Below are positions 53,392 through 61,935 of a stretch of 64,000 nucleotides of DNA, one piece after another. The notes beneath the pieces were generated by a model that saw only the letters and a list, made by a program, of their open reading frames with translations, had not been told where the DNA came from and did not search any database. Source of the DNA: Nostoc sp. HK-01 (GTDB lineage Bacteria; Cyanobacteriota; Cyanobacteriia; Cyanobacteriales; Nostocaceae). Location: NCBI GenBank assembly GCA_003990705.1, contig AP018318.1, positions 2,421,501 through 2,485,500 of the forward strand. Direction: 5' to 3'. Every line of letters starts with the position of its first letter. Positions within the stretch are counted from its first letter, which is position 1. The translations under genes were made by a program, and so were the position numbers.

Positions 53392-54801
53392 ATGACAGAT
53401 GCTTTGATTAGGCCTGATTTAGACCAAGAAAACAGGCAACTCCAGATGAGCTTAAGCACCAAAGGGGCGCGGAATTTAGCCAAAACCACGAAAACCCAGC
53501 CCCAGATGCAGGGCATTACTCCTAGGTGGTTGTTACAGATGTTGCCTTGGGTGCAAGTTACGGGTGGGGCTTATCGGGTTAACCGTCGCTTGACATATCC
53601 TGTTGGCAATGGACGGGTTAGCTTTAGCAATATAGGGAATCAAGTAAGAGTCATTCCCCAAACACTTTGTGAACTATCTTTACTGCGCGGGTTTGAGGAT
53701 ATTGAGGTACTCAACGCTTTAGCAGACCGCTTTGTGCAACAAGAATTTGCCCCTGGTGAGGTAATTGTACAGGAAGGTCAAGCAGCCGATCGCGTGTTAT
53801 TAATTGCTCATGGTAAAGTTAATCAGCTGAAGGCAGGCAGATATGAGGCGGAAGCTTTACGGGATATTCTAGCTGATGGCGATTGTTTTGGGGGCGAAGC
53901 TATAGTTCTATCTCAGGAAACTTGGGAGGTTAGCCTAAAAGCTGTTACCCGCTGCATAGTTTTGTCTTTGCCAGTACAAGCGTTTCGGGAGTTGCTCAAC
54001 CAGTCTGAAGCCTTGCAGACCCAGGTCGATCGCTTGAGAGCAATATTGAGCAAACCCCAGGATAGGTATAATCAAGCGGCGATCGCTATGTCTGCGGGTC
54101 ACAGTCCGGAAACTGAGTTGCCCACAACATTTGCTGATTACGACTTGAATCCACGGGAGTATGAGTTAAGCGTCGCGCAAACCATTCTACGGATGAATAC
54201 GCGAGTTGCTGACCTCTACAATGAACCGATGAACCAGACAGAGCAGCAATTACGGCTGACTATTGAAGCGTTGCGGGAACGGCAAGAATACGAAATGCTG
54301 AATAACCCTAATTTCGGGTTGTTGCACAATGCTGATCTCAAGCAACGCATTTATACCCGCACCGGGCCACCAACTCCAGATGATTTTGATGAATTGCTGT
54401 CTCGACGGCGCAAATCCCATTTTTTCCTAGCTCATCCTCGTGCGATCGCTGCTTTTGGCCGGGAGTGTAACCGTCGTGGAATCTATTCCCCCAGCAGAGA
54501 GGTAAATGGCAAGATTGTACCTGCTTGGCGCAACTATCCGATTTTTCCTTCTAACAAAATTCCGATCACCAAGGAGGGTACTAGCTCTATTTTGGTATTC
54601 CGTGTCGGAGAAGAAAACCAAGGGGTAGTAGGTCTACACAAAATGGGTATCCCTGATGAATACCAACCCAGTTTATCTGTGCGGTTTTTGGGTATCAACG
54701 AGAAAGCGATTATTTCTTATCTTGTCACTGCCTACTACTCCACTGCCATTCTCATACCCGATGCACTTGGTATCCTAGAAAATGTCGAAATTGGCTGCTA
54801 A
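53392..54801 (+). CDS. Family 2B encapsulin shell protein 2 (with cyclic-nucleotide-binding domain)
   Basis: A second 469-residue shell protein, about two thirds identical by eye to the first and colinear along the whole length: [18 protein letters not shown], the nucleotide-binding domain ([20 protein letters not shown]), [38 protein letters not shown] and the closing [21 protein letters not shown]. The differences gather in the C-terminal 340-390 region (SRRRKSHFF against [10 protein letters not shown]) and in the nucleotide domain. Its phosphate cassette [17 protein letters not shown] also lacks the Arg. Gap to shell 1 is 104 bp, on the same strand. Together they suggest a shell built from two different subunits. 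Confidence 0.88.
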   Translation: MTDALIRPDLDQENRQLQMSLSTKGARNLAKTTKTQPQMQGITPRWLLQMLPWVQVTGGAYRVNRRLTYPVGNGRVSFSNIGNQVRVIPQTLCELSLLRGFEDIEVLNALADRFVQQEFAPGEVIVQEGQAADRVLLIAHGKVNQLKAGRYEAEALRDILADGDCFGGEAIVLSQETWEVSLKAVTRCIVLSLPVQAFRELLNQSEALQTQVDRLRAILSKPQDRYNQAAIAMSAGHSPETELPTTFADYDLNPREYELSVAQTILRMNTRVADLYNEPMNQTEQQLRLTIEALRERQEYEMLNNPNFGLLHNADLKQRIYTRTGPPTPDDFDELLSRRRKSHFFLAHPRAIAAFGRECNRRGIYSPSREVNGKIVPAWRNYPIFPSNKIPITKEGTSSILVFRVGEENQGVVGLHKMGIPDEYQPSLSVRFLGINEKAIISYLVTAYYSTAILIPDALGILENVEIGC

Positions 54802-54842
54802 TAATTAACAGCAGGGTAAACTTTAGCAACCGTATTGAACTA

Positions 54843-55325
54843 ATGACCGATTTAATTTTGCGTTTTGCTGAACCTGCTGATAGCAACGTACTATTTCAAT
54901 TAATTAAACAGTTGGCGGAGTATGAGAAATTATCTCATGCCGTCACAGGAGATGTTGCGGCACTCCAAGAGCATCTATTTGGTTCGCCAAAATATATCGA
55001 GGCTATCTTGGCAGAATACCAAGGACAGGCTGTAGGCTTTGCCTTATTCTTTCACAACTATTCTACTTTTCTTACCAAGCCAGTAATTTATCTGGAAGAC
55101 TTGTTTGTTTTACCAGATTATCGCCGTCAAGGTATTGGTAAAGCGTTGTTAACTAAACTCGCGCAAATTGCTGTAGAGCGAAATTGTGGACGCTTAGAGT
55201 GGAGTGTCTTAGATTGGAACGAGCCAGCCCAAGCATTCTACCGTAGTATGGGAGCCAGCATTTTAGATGATTGGCGAATTTGTCGCGTCACAGGAGAAAA
55301 CCTGACAATTTTAGCAGCAAAGTAA
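54843..55325 (+). CDS. GNAT family N-acetyltransferase
   Basis: A 160-residue GNAT enzyme: LILRFAEPADSNVLFQLIKQL, YLEDLFVLPDYRRQGIGKALL (acetyl-CoA loop R/Q-x-x-G-x-G/A) and WSVLDWNEPAQAFYRSMGA. The layout and W/N residues resemble the diamine (spermidine/spermine-type) acetyltransferase group. It begins 41 bp after shell protein 2 on the same strand, without a terminator between, so it may be part of the geosmin operon, though nothing in the sequence ties it to terpene chemistry. Confidence 0.88.
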   Translation: MTDLILRFAEPADSNVLFQLIKQLAEYEKLSHAVTGDVAALQEHLFGSPKYIEAILAEYQGQAVGFALFFHNYSTFLTKPVIYLEDLFVLPDYRRQGIGKALLTKLAQIAVERNCGRLEWSVLDWNEPAQAFYRSMGASILDDWRICRVTGENLTILAAK

Positions 55326-55882
55326 TAAAAAATAGGCTAGTAAAACAAGGCAAAAGTCAAAAGGAAAAAGAAAGAATAGTGATACCACAAGCCTTTTAGC
55401 AATTCCAAATGGTCTGTTTATTTCCGCCGACCTATGCTGTGGCAATCCTATTTGATTTATGAACGTTGAGAGGCTCAGATCCCCGACTTCTTAAAGAAGT
55501 CGGGGATCTTTAGTTTACAAATAATTTAGGACTGCTATAGTGGCGTGACAAGGCTAAAAAGGGTATGAAATTAGAACAAATTAACCGCCGATGAACGCGG
55601 ATAAAACTAATTTATATTGCAACATTTAAGGCTTAACACGCCATTACTAGTTTTTTTCATTTCATACTTTAATATTCAGCTACCAATTACATACTGATTG
55701 TGAGTATAGCAAGAGTGCGATCGCCGATTCTGATATGAGCTTTTCTTAACTCATTAGATATGGCTATTCAAAATTATTACAGCGAAGTTTGACAGCCTGT
55801 CTTTTGACGCAGGTAATTTAATCAACTGACAATTGTGAATGATATCGTCCGCAATTAAAGTTGGTTTCAGAGAGAACACTCC
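55326..55882. other. Gap between the geosmin operon and petJ (557 bp)
   Basis: It holds an aaaagtcaaaagg heptamer-like stretch at 55350, a strong palindrome (55478-55510, separate entry) and the petJ promoter region with an HIP1 site near 55720. No open frame is supported. Confidence 0.4.
55478..55513 (+). terminator. Palindrome of 15-bp arms with T-run, likely terminator
   Basis: Perfect stem agatccccgacttct / agaagtcggggatct with a short loop, then ttagttt. This palindrome also recurs through Nostoc-type genomes as a dispersed repeat, so it may be a repeat doing terminator work at the end of the geosmin-GNAT transcript. Confidence 0.65.
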
Positions 55883-56218
55883 ATGAAAAAAATCATTTCA
55901 GTTATGCTGTTAGGCATTGCTATTTTCACATTTGCCTTCAGCAGCCCAGCATTAGCAGCAGATACCGCCAATGGAGCTAAAGTATTTAGTGCTAATTGTG
56001 CTTCTTGTCACGCAGGTGGTAAAAATTTAGTTAATGCTCAAAAGACCTTGAAAAAAGAAGATTTAGAAAAGTATGGCATGAACTCAGCAGAGGCCATTAT
56101 TGCTCAAGTAACAAATGGTAAAAATGCTATGCCTGCTTTTAAAGGCCGTCTAAAACCTGACCAAATTGAAGATGTAGCTGCTTACGTACTAGAACAAGCA
56201 GACAAATCTTGGAAGTAG
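55883..56218 (+). CDS. petJ: Cytochrome c6
   Basis: A 111-residue exported cytochrome. The signal peptide covers residues 1-25 and ends in [10 protein letters not shown]. The haem site CASCH is followed by AGGKNLV, and the axial Met lies in NAMPAF; the C-terminal helix is [14 protein letters not shown]. Cytochrome c6 carries electrons from cytochrome b6f to photosystem I (or to oxidase) in the thylakoid lumen and replaces plastocyanin when copper is low. ATG 55883 has a good leader. Confidence 0.95.
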   Translation: MKKIISVMLLGIAIFTFAFSSPALAADTANGAKVFSANCASCHAGGKNLVNAQKTLKKEDLEKYGMNSAEAIIAQVTNGKNAMPAFKGRLKPDQIEDVAAYVLEQADKSWK

Positions 56219-56296
56219 AGTTAGTATAGATCTCTACAAACTGCGGGGCTAATTGTCCCGCCGATTTTATTGTTGCCGAAATTGTCGCTAGTACTT

Positions 56297-57214
56297 ATGA
56301 CTAATTTTGGGCGGTTTTTATTCAGTTTGCTAGTTGTGTTTCCTCTAACTTTTGCTATTCAGTTTTTACCTGCATCACCTACATTGCTTACCCAAAAAAT
56401 AGCAAGTGATTCGTTTCATTTAGGTGTAATACAGATGCAGCAAGGTAACTATGAGGAAGCGATAGAGCATTTTGACCAAGTAATTGAACAGCAAGGAAAA
56501 ACCACTTCTGCTTACAGTAATCGCTGTCTTGCTTATCTCTATTTACAAGATTACCATCAAGCGATCGCTGATTGTACCGCAGCTATAAATTATTCCCCAA
56601 ATAATCTGGAAGCGTATCTAAATCGGGGTTTAGCACATTACCGGCAAGGTAATTATATCAGTGCTATTGACGATGATAATTTAGCGATCGCTCACAAACC
56701 TCATGATTTTCGTGCCTACTATAATCGAGGCGTAGCTCATAATACCCTGGGTGATCACACATCGGCCATTAATGATTTTAATCTGGCATTAACGCAAATT
56801 CCTCAAGTAGCCAATGTATTATTTGCAGATATTTACAACGATAGGGGTTTAGCTCATTTTCATCTGCATAATTTACCCGCAGCAATGCACGACTTTAATT
56901 TAGCGATTCGTTTCAACGCTAAGGATTATCGAGCCTATTTTAACCTTGGTTGTGTGTGTGGTCGTAATGGCGACAACACAGGCGCAGTCAATCATTTTTC
57001 GGAAGTTATTCGGCTAGATCCCAGTAATGGCCAAGCTTACCTGAATCGAGGTATTGCTCAGTATTATCTAGGGTACCATCAAAGAGCGATCGCTGATTTG
57101 AACAAGGCATCTGAGTACTTTGAACACAAAAACCAAAAAGTTGCCTACGAGACAACTATAGATCTACTCCAGCGCTTGCAATACGAAATTCAACTTGCAG
57201 TTGAAGTAGCTTGA
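56297..57214 (+). CDS. Tetratricopeptide repeat protein, exported or membrane-anchored
   Basis: About 305 residues from ATG 56297. The N-terminus has a hydrophobic segment (about 7-27) that works as signal or anchor, followed by at least six TPR units (for example GNYEEAIEHFDQVIEQ, DYHQAIADCTAAINYSP, GNYISAIDDDNLAIAH, GDHTSAINDFNLAL, GDNTGAVNHFSEVIRLDP, GYHQRAIADLNKASEY). TPR scaffolds bind other proteins; the partner is unknown. The upstream in-frame TTG at 56270 seems less likely. It lies 78 bp after petJ. Confidence 0.85.
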   Translation: MTNFGRFLFSLLVVFPLTFAIQFLPASPTLLTQKIASDSFHLGVIQMQQGNYEEAIEHFDQVIEQQGKTTSAYSNRCLAYLYLQDYHQAIADCTAAINYSPNNLEAYLNRGLAHYRQGNYISAIDDDNLAIAHKPHDFRAYYNRGVAHNTLGDHTSAINDFNLALTQIPQVANVLFADIYNDRGLAHFHLHNLPAAMHDFNLAIRFNAKDYRAYFNLGCVCGRNGDNTGAVNHFSEVIRLDPSNGQAYLNRGIAQYYLGYHQRAIADLNKASEYFEHKNQKVAYETTIDLLQRLQYEIQLAVEVA

Positions 57215-57228
57215 AGAATAATTCACAA

Positions 57229-57258
57229 ATAGGGGCGAACGACTGTTCGTCCCTACAG
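57229..57258. repeat. Dispersed palindrome (aggggcgaac...gttcgtcccta)
   Basis: Arms aggggcgaac and gttcgtccct with a short centre, between the TPR gene and the TonB receptor. The motif is a common intergenic repeat in filamentous cyanobacteria. No T-run follows. Confidence 0.5.
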
Positions 57259-57411
57259 AAATGAGAATCATGACTCTATTTTTATAGCTTTTTATACCAT
57301 AATATTTGCTTCTTTTCTCAACAATTACTTCCTGTAAATATGACAGGTTGTCGTTTGACAAGATTTTGCAATAACCGTAACAATACCCATTGGTGATAGT
57401 TTTTACTGGGT

Positions 57412-59514
57412 GTGAGACAAAACGTGAGAAAGAATTATTGGCTGCTAGTTGCTTTACCAAATTTGTTCATAACTTTGCCTGCTGAAGCCATTGAAATTGA
57501 AATTCAACAAACTGGCAATGAAGTAACGCCAATAACAACAAGTATTCCTGACTTAAAAGAAATTGAGTTACCTATTATTAATGCTGAATTATTAACTCAA
57601 GAAACGAGTAATGATATAGAATTTAATCCAGAAAATCAGCCAGAAGTAGAAACACAAACTGTTGAAGATGCAGATATTTCTACAGAGGTAATTGGAGAAC
57701 AAGATACTTTCTCTGGTTCCACACCTGTTTATGTAATCGAAAAAGAAGAAATTCAAAAGCAGGGTGCTACTAGTGTTGCTGATGTATTAAAAAGATTACC
57801 TGGTTTTACGATTAATGATGTTGGTCGTGGCGCAGATATTCACACAGGTACATATTATCGAGGCGCTTCAATTAATCAGTCTGTATTTTTGATTAATGGC
57901 AGACAGATTAATAATAATGTCAACACTTATCATGGCACAACTGATTTAAATAGTATTCCTGTGGAATCAATCGAGCGAGTAGAATTATCTAGTGGTGTCG
58001 CTTCTACTTTGTATGGTTCCTCAGCTTTTGGTGGCGTTGTGAATATCATCACCAAAGAAGGTTATGGCAAACCAAAGCTAACGGGTAGTGTGGAATATGG
58101 CTCATTCAGCTTAAATAATCAACAGACTAGTTTTGGTGGTTCAGTTGGTGCGGCTAGATATAATTTCAGTTTTGAAAGATTTTTTACCGATAACCGTTAT
58201 CGTGTTCCTGTAGGCGCAGCTAACCGTGATTCTCAAGGTTTTTTATCTAATGCAGATACAGCCACAAGCAGTTATTTTGGCAACATTGGTTTAGATTTAA
58301 ATTCTCGAAATACTTTGAATTTAGATGTTACCGCCCTGAGTAGCCGTCGAGGTTTAATCTTTTTTGGTTTCCCTTTACAAAGAGACCGTTTAGACCATGA
58401 TGGCTTGAATATTGGTTTATCTTGGAAAACTCGTTTAGGTAATGGCGATCGCTCTAATCTCACAACTACAATTGGTTACAATCAAGACTATTTCAGTACT
58501 TATGGCCCGACAGGTAACTTTTATCGTACAGGTGCTTTAGATACACAACAGTTATCAGCCAGAGTAGACCATGAGTGGCAATTAAGCCAGAGCAATAAAT
58601 TACGTTGGGGATTGGATTTAAAAAATACTAACTTAAATGGTGATGTATTAAGTAGCGACCCAAATCGCATTACTAATAATGAAACTGAAAACAGAGATTT
58701 ATTAAACACAGCTTTATTTGCTGTCAATAGTTGGAATATCAGCAAAAATTTTCAACTCGATTTAGGACTCAGACAAAGCTTTGATACAGAGTTTGGTAAT
58801 TATCTCAATCCTAGCGTGGGCTTACGTTATGCTCTGACACCAACACTAGCCATGCGTGGAAGTTGGGCTGGCGGACAACGCAACCCCGGACTAGACCAGT
58901 TATATGTTTATGACACAGTGCATGGTTGGGAACCAAACCCTGATTTAGACCCAGAAACAGGCTCTAGTTGGACTGCGGGATTAGATGTCAAATTTGCAGA
59001 AAATTTGACTGGACAGTTTACTTATTTCGGCAGCAGCATAGATAATCGTCTGGGCGTGATAGCCGGACGATGGACAAATATTGGGCTAGTAGATACCAAT
59101 GGTTTAGAGGCAGCCTTACAACTAAAACTAAATTCTGGCTGGTCAACTTTTCTCAACTATACCTATACAGATGCTCAAATTAAAACAGGTACAGAAAGAG
59201 GCTTACAGTTAGGTTTGATTCCCTATTCTTTACTGCAAGGTGGTATTGGGTATCAAAATTCTGGTTGGCAAGCTAACTTGTATATGACATACAACAGTGG
59301 TGCGCGTCGAGCCTTATTTAATAGAGCCGGAGACCAAAATACAGATTTTGTCCCATCCTATTTCAACTTAGATTTTAGTGGTCGCATTCCTGTAGCGGGC
59401 AATTTAGGACTGACAGTTTATTTAGAAAACTTACTGGGTGAGCAATACGAGCGAGTGAATCGCATTTATAGTCCTGGATTTACTTTCCGTTTAGGCTTAA
59501 GTTCCAGTTTGTAG
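57412..59514 (+). CDS. TonB-dependent outer-membrane receptor
   Basis: A 700-residue receptor starting at GTG 57412 or the in-frame GTG at 57424. A short hydrophobic start (NYWLLVALPNLFITLPAEA) is the signal peptide. It is followed by about 80 acidic residues, the plug domain (about 100-215, VYVIEKEEIQKQGATSVADVL and LYGSSAFGGVVNIITKEG) and a beta-barrel ending in FTFRLGLSSSL. The plug lacks an N-terminal AMIN or STN domain. Such receptors import siderophores, haem or cobalamin with TonB-ExbBD. The substrate cannot be told; BtuB/CirA-type is the closest pattern. Confidence 0.93.
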   Translation: MRQNVRKNYWLLVALPNLFITLPAEAIEIEIQQTGNEVTPITTSIPDLKEIELPIINAELLTQETSNDIEFNPENQPEVETQTVEDADISTEVIGEQDTFSGSTPVYVIEKEEIQKQGATSVADVLKRLPGFTINDVGRGADIHTGTYYRGASINQSVFLINGRQINNNVNTYHGTTDLNSIPVESIERVELSSGVASTLYGSSAFGGVVNIITKEGYGKPKLTGSVEYGSFSLNNQQTSFGGSVGAARYNFSFERFFTDNRYRVPVGAANRDSQGFLSNADTATSSYFGNIGLDLNSRNTLNLDVTALSSRRGLIFFGFPLQRDRLDHDGLNIGLSWKTRLGNGDRSNLTTTIGYNQDYFSTYGPTGNFYRTGALDTQQLSARVDHEWQLSQSNKLRWGLDLKNTNLNGDVLSSDPNRITNNETENRDLLNTALFAVNSWNISKNFQLDLGLRQSFDTEFGNYLNPSVGLRYALTPTLAMRGSWAGGQRNPGLDQLYVYDTVHGWEPNPDLDPETGSSWTAGLDVKFAENLTGQFTYFGSSIDNRLGVIAGRWTNIGLVDTNGLEAALQLKLNSGWSTFLNYTYTDAQIKTGTERGLQLGLIPYSLLQGGIGYQNSGWQANLYMTYNSGARRALFNRAGDQNTDFVPSYFNLDFSGRIPVAGNLGLTVYLENLLGEQYERVNRIYSPGFTFRLGLSSSL

Positions 59515-59544
59515 ATATGAGATATTCCGTCTCAATCAATTAAA

Positions 59545-59850
59545 ATGGCTGGTATGAAAGCCAGAATCGACAATCAAGTATTATTTCTTCACCATCAAGA
59601 CTTGCCAGAGTTTAAGAAAGGCGGTTCGGTGGTGAGAAATTCTTATTTTTGGGCGCTACGTTCCATTGCGGGTCGGGCTTCGCGCTATAGTGATTGGGAA
59701 TATGAGTCAGAAGTTTGGTTTGCACTCAAGCGAATGCTGTTGTCATTTGCTGAGTCTGGGTATTTAGGTTACAGAGAAACTTTGTTGGAATTTCCCCTAG
59801 AGATGGGAGAAATCCCTGATGTGCTAAGAGATGTATCAACTTGGGAGTAA
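59545..59850 (+). CDS. Conserved hypothetical protein, 101 aa
   Basis: A soluble 101-residue protein starting MAGMKARIDNQVLFLHHQD, with a helical middle (ALRSIAGRASRYSDWEYESE) and LLEFPLEMGEIPDVLRDV at the end. I recognise no domain. It is likely cyanobacterial-specific. ATG 59545; it stands 30 bp behind the TonB receptor on the same strand. Confidence 0.65.
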   Translation: MAGMKARIDNQVLFLHHQDLPEFKKGGSVVRNSYFWALRSIAGRASRYSDWEYESEVWFALKRMLLSFAESGYLGYRETLLEFPLEMGEIPDVLRDVSTWE

Positions 59851-60073
59851 TGCTAGAGTCTTCCCCAGCCTTAACAAGTAACCTTTTGCATTGCTTCAGT
59901 TTAATTTTCTCATCATTTTTTCTGGACGAATGGATGATAGTATTTTTGCTAACTACATTAGCAACATCTAATTTGTGCTAGTGAATACAAATGGCAGTTT
60001 CTCAACTTGCTGTTTCATTGTTAGGTCTGGGAAACTCTAGATTGAGAAAAGTTCTAGAATACCAAGCTTTTGT

Positions 60074-60334
60074 ATGTCTAAATCTGCAATTACAGTCACG
60101 GTAAAATTATTCGCTGCTTATCAAGAAGCCTTTGGAATTTCAGAATTGGTCTTGGAATTTCCTGAAGCTACACCTGTAAAAGCTGTATGCGATCGCCTGA
60201 TTGCAGAACGCCCAGAACTCTCTAAATGGCGTGACATCACTCGCTTTGGGATCAATTTAATCTTTGTTGAACCAGATACATTACTGCAAAATGGTGATGA
60301 AGTGGTACTGATTCCACCTGTGAGTGGCGGCTAA
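60074..60334 (+). CDS. MoaD/ThiS family sulfur-carrier protein
   Basis: An 86-residue beta-grasp protein: VKLFAAYQEAFGISELVLEF at the start and the closing VLIPPVSGG, whose double-Gly end is adenylated and turned into a thiocarboxylate. Members work in molybdopterin or thiamine synthesis as sulfur carriers. No moaE, moeB or thiF lies next to it, so the pathway cannot be chosen. Following it is the bidirectional hairpin at 60381. Confidence 0.88.
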   Translation: MSKSAITVTVKLFAAYQEAFGISELVLEFPEATPVKAVCDRLIAERPELSKWRDITRFGINLIFVEPDTLLQNGDEVVLIPPVSGG

Positions 60335-60380
60335 TAAAAAAGTTAAAAAGTAAAAGGCAAAAGGCAAAAGTATGTTACTG

Positions 60381-60422
60381 AATACATACGTCAGTCGTCA
60401 GAATGAACGTATGTATTTTGTT
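60381..60422. terminator. Bidirectional hairpin between moaD-like and DUF937 genes
   Basis: Perfect 11-bp stem (aatacatacgt / acgtatgtatt, 60381-60391 and 60407-60417) between two convergent genes. A short T-run follows on the plus side; on the minus side an A/T stretch of aaggcaaaag repeats follows. Confidence 0.6.
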
Positions 60423-60435
60423 TAAACAAACCCTA

Positions 60436-60960
60436 TCATTTGCCGAGATACTTACTAACCAAGCGAATCGCATCAGTAATGTCCACATCGCCATCCCCAT
60501 CTGCATCCAAAAAGCTACTCAATACAGAATTACTACCAGATTGGGGATTTTGAGCGTTAGCACCTGATTGTAAAAAATTCAGAACTACTGGCACTATTGA
60601 AGGTAGTAATTGTTGAATAGTTCCAGTATCTAACCCAGTGCGCTGAGAAACTGTTTCAGCCACTTGTTGCTGCATCTCCCCAGAAAACAGCGAATCTACA
60701 GCTTGCGGATTAGGAGAAGTACCAGCATATTGATTTACTAAAGCTTGAGCTTCATCTGCGCCGCTGGTAGCTTGCTTTTCTTGTAAAGAAGAGCGTACAT
60801 AATTGCCCACAATCCCCAAAACCGTTTGGATAGTCGAGGAATCTGCACCAGTGCGATCGCTCAGTTGTTGTAAGGTGTTGATAATATCGCCTAGTTGACC
60901 CAAGCCACCTTGTTGATTGAGATTAGTAACAGCACCGAGAATTTGGTCAAACAGTCCCAT
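60436..60960 (-). CDS. DUF937 domain protein with an EF-hand-like C-terminal loop
   Basis: A 174-residue protein. The DUF937 part (about 1-140) is helical: LFDQILGAVTNLNQQGGLGQL, QLSDRTGADSSTIQTVLG and VAETVSQRTGLDTGTIQQLL. A linker of Asn, Ser and Gln leads to LDADGDGDVDITDAIRLV (about 152-169), a 12-residue Ca2+-binding loop of the EF-hand/dockerin type. DUF937 (YidB-like) proteins have no fixed function; Ca2+ binding is inferred from the loop. The IS1 element lies just upstream of the start, in the promoter region. Confidence 0.85.
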   Translation of the reverse strand: MGLFDQILGAVTNLNQQGGLGQLGDIINTLQQLSDRTGADSSTIQTVLGIVGNYVRSSLQEKQATSGADEAQALVNQYAGTSPNPQAVDSLFSGEMQQQVAETVSQRTGLDTGTIQQLLPSIVPVVLNFLQSGANAQNPQSGSNSVLSSFLDADGDGDVDITDAIRLVSKYLGK

Positions 60961-60983
60961 AAATTTTTCTTCCTGATGAATAT

Positions 60984-61753
60984 TTGTGCAGGGCGTTGCA
61001 TAATAGAGGGATGAATTGAGGTAATCTACTGTGCAATGTCCATACTGTGAGTCTACGGAAATTAGAAAGAATGGAAAACGGAGAGGTAAACAAAATCACA
61101 TCTGTACTAACTGCGATCGCCAATTTATTGATGTGTACGATCCGCCAAAAGGATACTCAGAGGAACTTAAACAAGAATGTTTAAAAATGTATCTTAATGG
61201 GATGGGTTTTCGTGGGATTGAACGTGTTAAAGGTGTACATCATACTACTATAATCTCTTGGGTAAAACAAAGAGGAGAAAAGCTGCCAGACGTACCCCAA
61301 GAAGATGCTGTACCAGAAGTTGGAGAACTAGATGAATTAGAGACATTCATAGGTTCAAAAAAAACAAAATCTGGTTGTGGACAGCAGTAAATCACTTTAC
61401 TCAAGGTATTTTAGCCTGGGTCTTAGGAGACCATAGTGCGGAAACATTCGAGCCATTATGGGAAATTGTGAAACAGTGGGAAAGCTATTTTTATGTGACC
61501 GATGGCTGGAAAGTTTACCCCAGTTTTATACCAGATGGAGACCAAATTGTGAGTAAAACATATATGACGCGAGTAGAAAATGAAAATACCCGATTACGTC
61601 ATTATCTTGCACGCCTTCACAGAAAAACTTTATGCTATTCCAAATCAGAACAAATGCTGAGACACTCAATTAAATTATTACTTCATTATTTGAAGTATCA
61701 AATTGTACCTATATAAATTAATTCATCCCTTTATTCAGCAACGCCTTGTGCAG
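60984..61753 (+). mobile_element. Complete IS1-family element (754 bp) with 8-bp target repeat
   Basis: The element covers 60992-61745. Terminal inverted repeats: ggcgttgc-ataataga-gg... on the left and the complement of ggcgttgc-tgaataaa-gg... on the right, each ending in gatgaatt. The flanks ttgtgcag (60984-60991) and ttgtgcag (61746-61753) form an 8-bp target duplication, as expected for IS1. It contains the two transposase frames. The element sits 30 bp upstream of the DUF937 gene start, so it may have replaced its promoter. Confidence 0.9.
61031..61716 (+). CDS. IS1-family transposase (InsA-InsB', frameshift at A8C)
   Basis: ORF 61031-61390 starts at GTG with a zinc ribbon (CPYCES, then CTNCDRQF) and a helix-turn-helix, and reaches an aaaaaaaac run (61357-61365). 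ORF 61375-61716 lies in the -1 frame and continues WLWTAVNHFTQGILAWVLGD with VTDGWKVYPSF. IS1 elements make their transposase by programmed -1 frameshifting at an A6C heptamer; here the slippery run is A8C. So the protein is probably made as one of about 228 residues and is not broken. Likely DDE residues: D in LDELETF, D in VTDGWK and E in ENENTRLRHYL. Confidence 0.88.
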
Positions 61754-61935
61754 ATTAGCTGAACTTTATCCTATTAACAACCTATCTGAAGAATTACAGT
61801 TGTTTGTTGCTAGTTTAACCCCAGGTAGAAGAATTTAACGCCTGAAATCGGTAATATCAGCCTAAAAGGTAAGTATAGATTTTATCTTACTTACTGCAAA
61901 CTTGGCTTTGTTGGTGATTTGGACAAGTAGTAATT
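61754..61935 (+). other. Gap right of IS1 with a possible coding remnant
   Basis: If the IS1 element and one target copy are taken out, an open frame of about 37 codons without a start runs across the insertion point and ends at TAA near 61838, coding ...EYLCRLAELYPINNLSEE and then LFVASLTPGRRI. It could be the tail of a lost gene or chance. The rest up to 61935 is the promoter of the zinc peptidase. Confidence 0.3.

Noticed and set aside
51878-54801. Two Crp/Fnr-type transcription regulators next to geosmin synthase
   Set aside because: They have the nucleotide-binding domain but no helix-turn-helix behind it; the C-terminal 250 residues fit an encapsulin shell.
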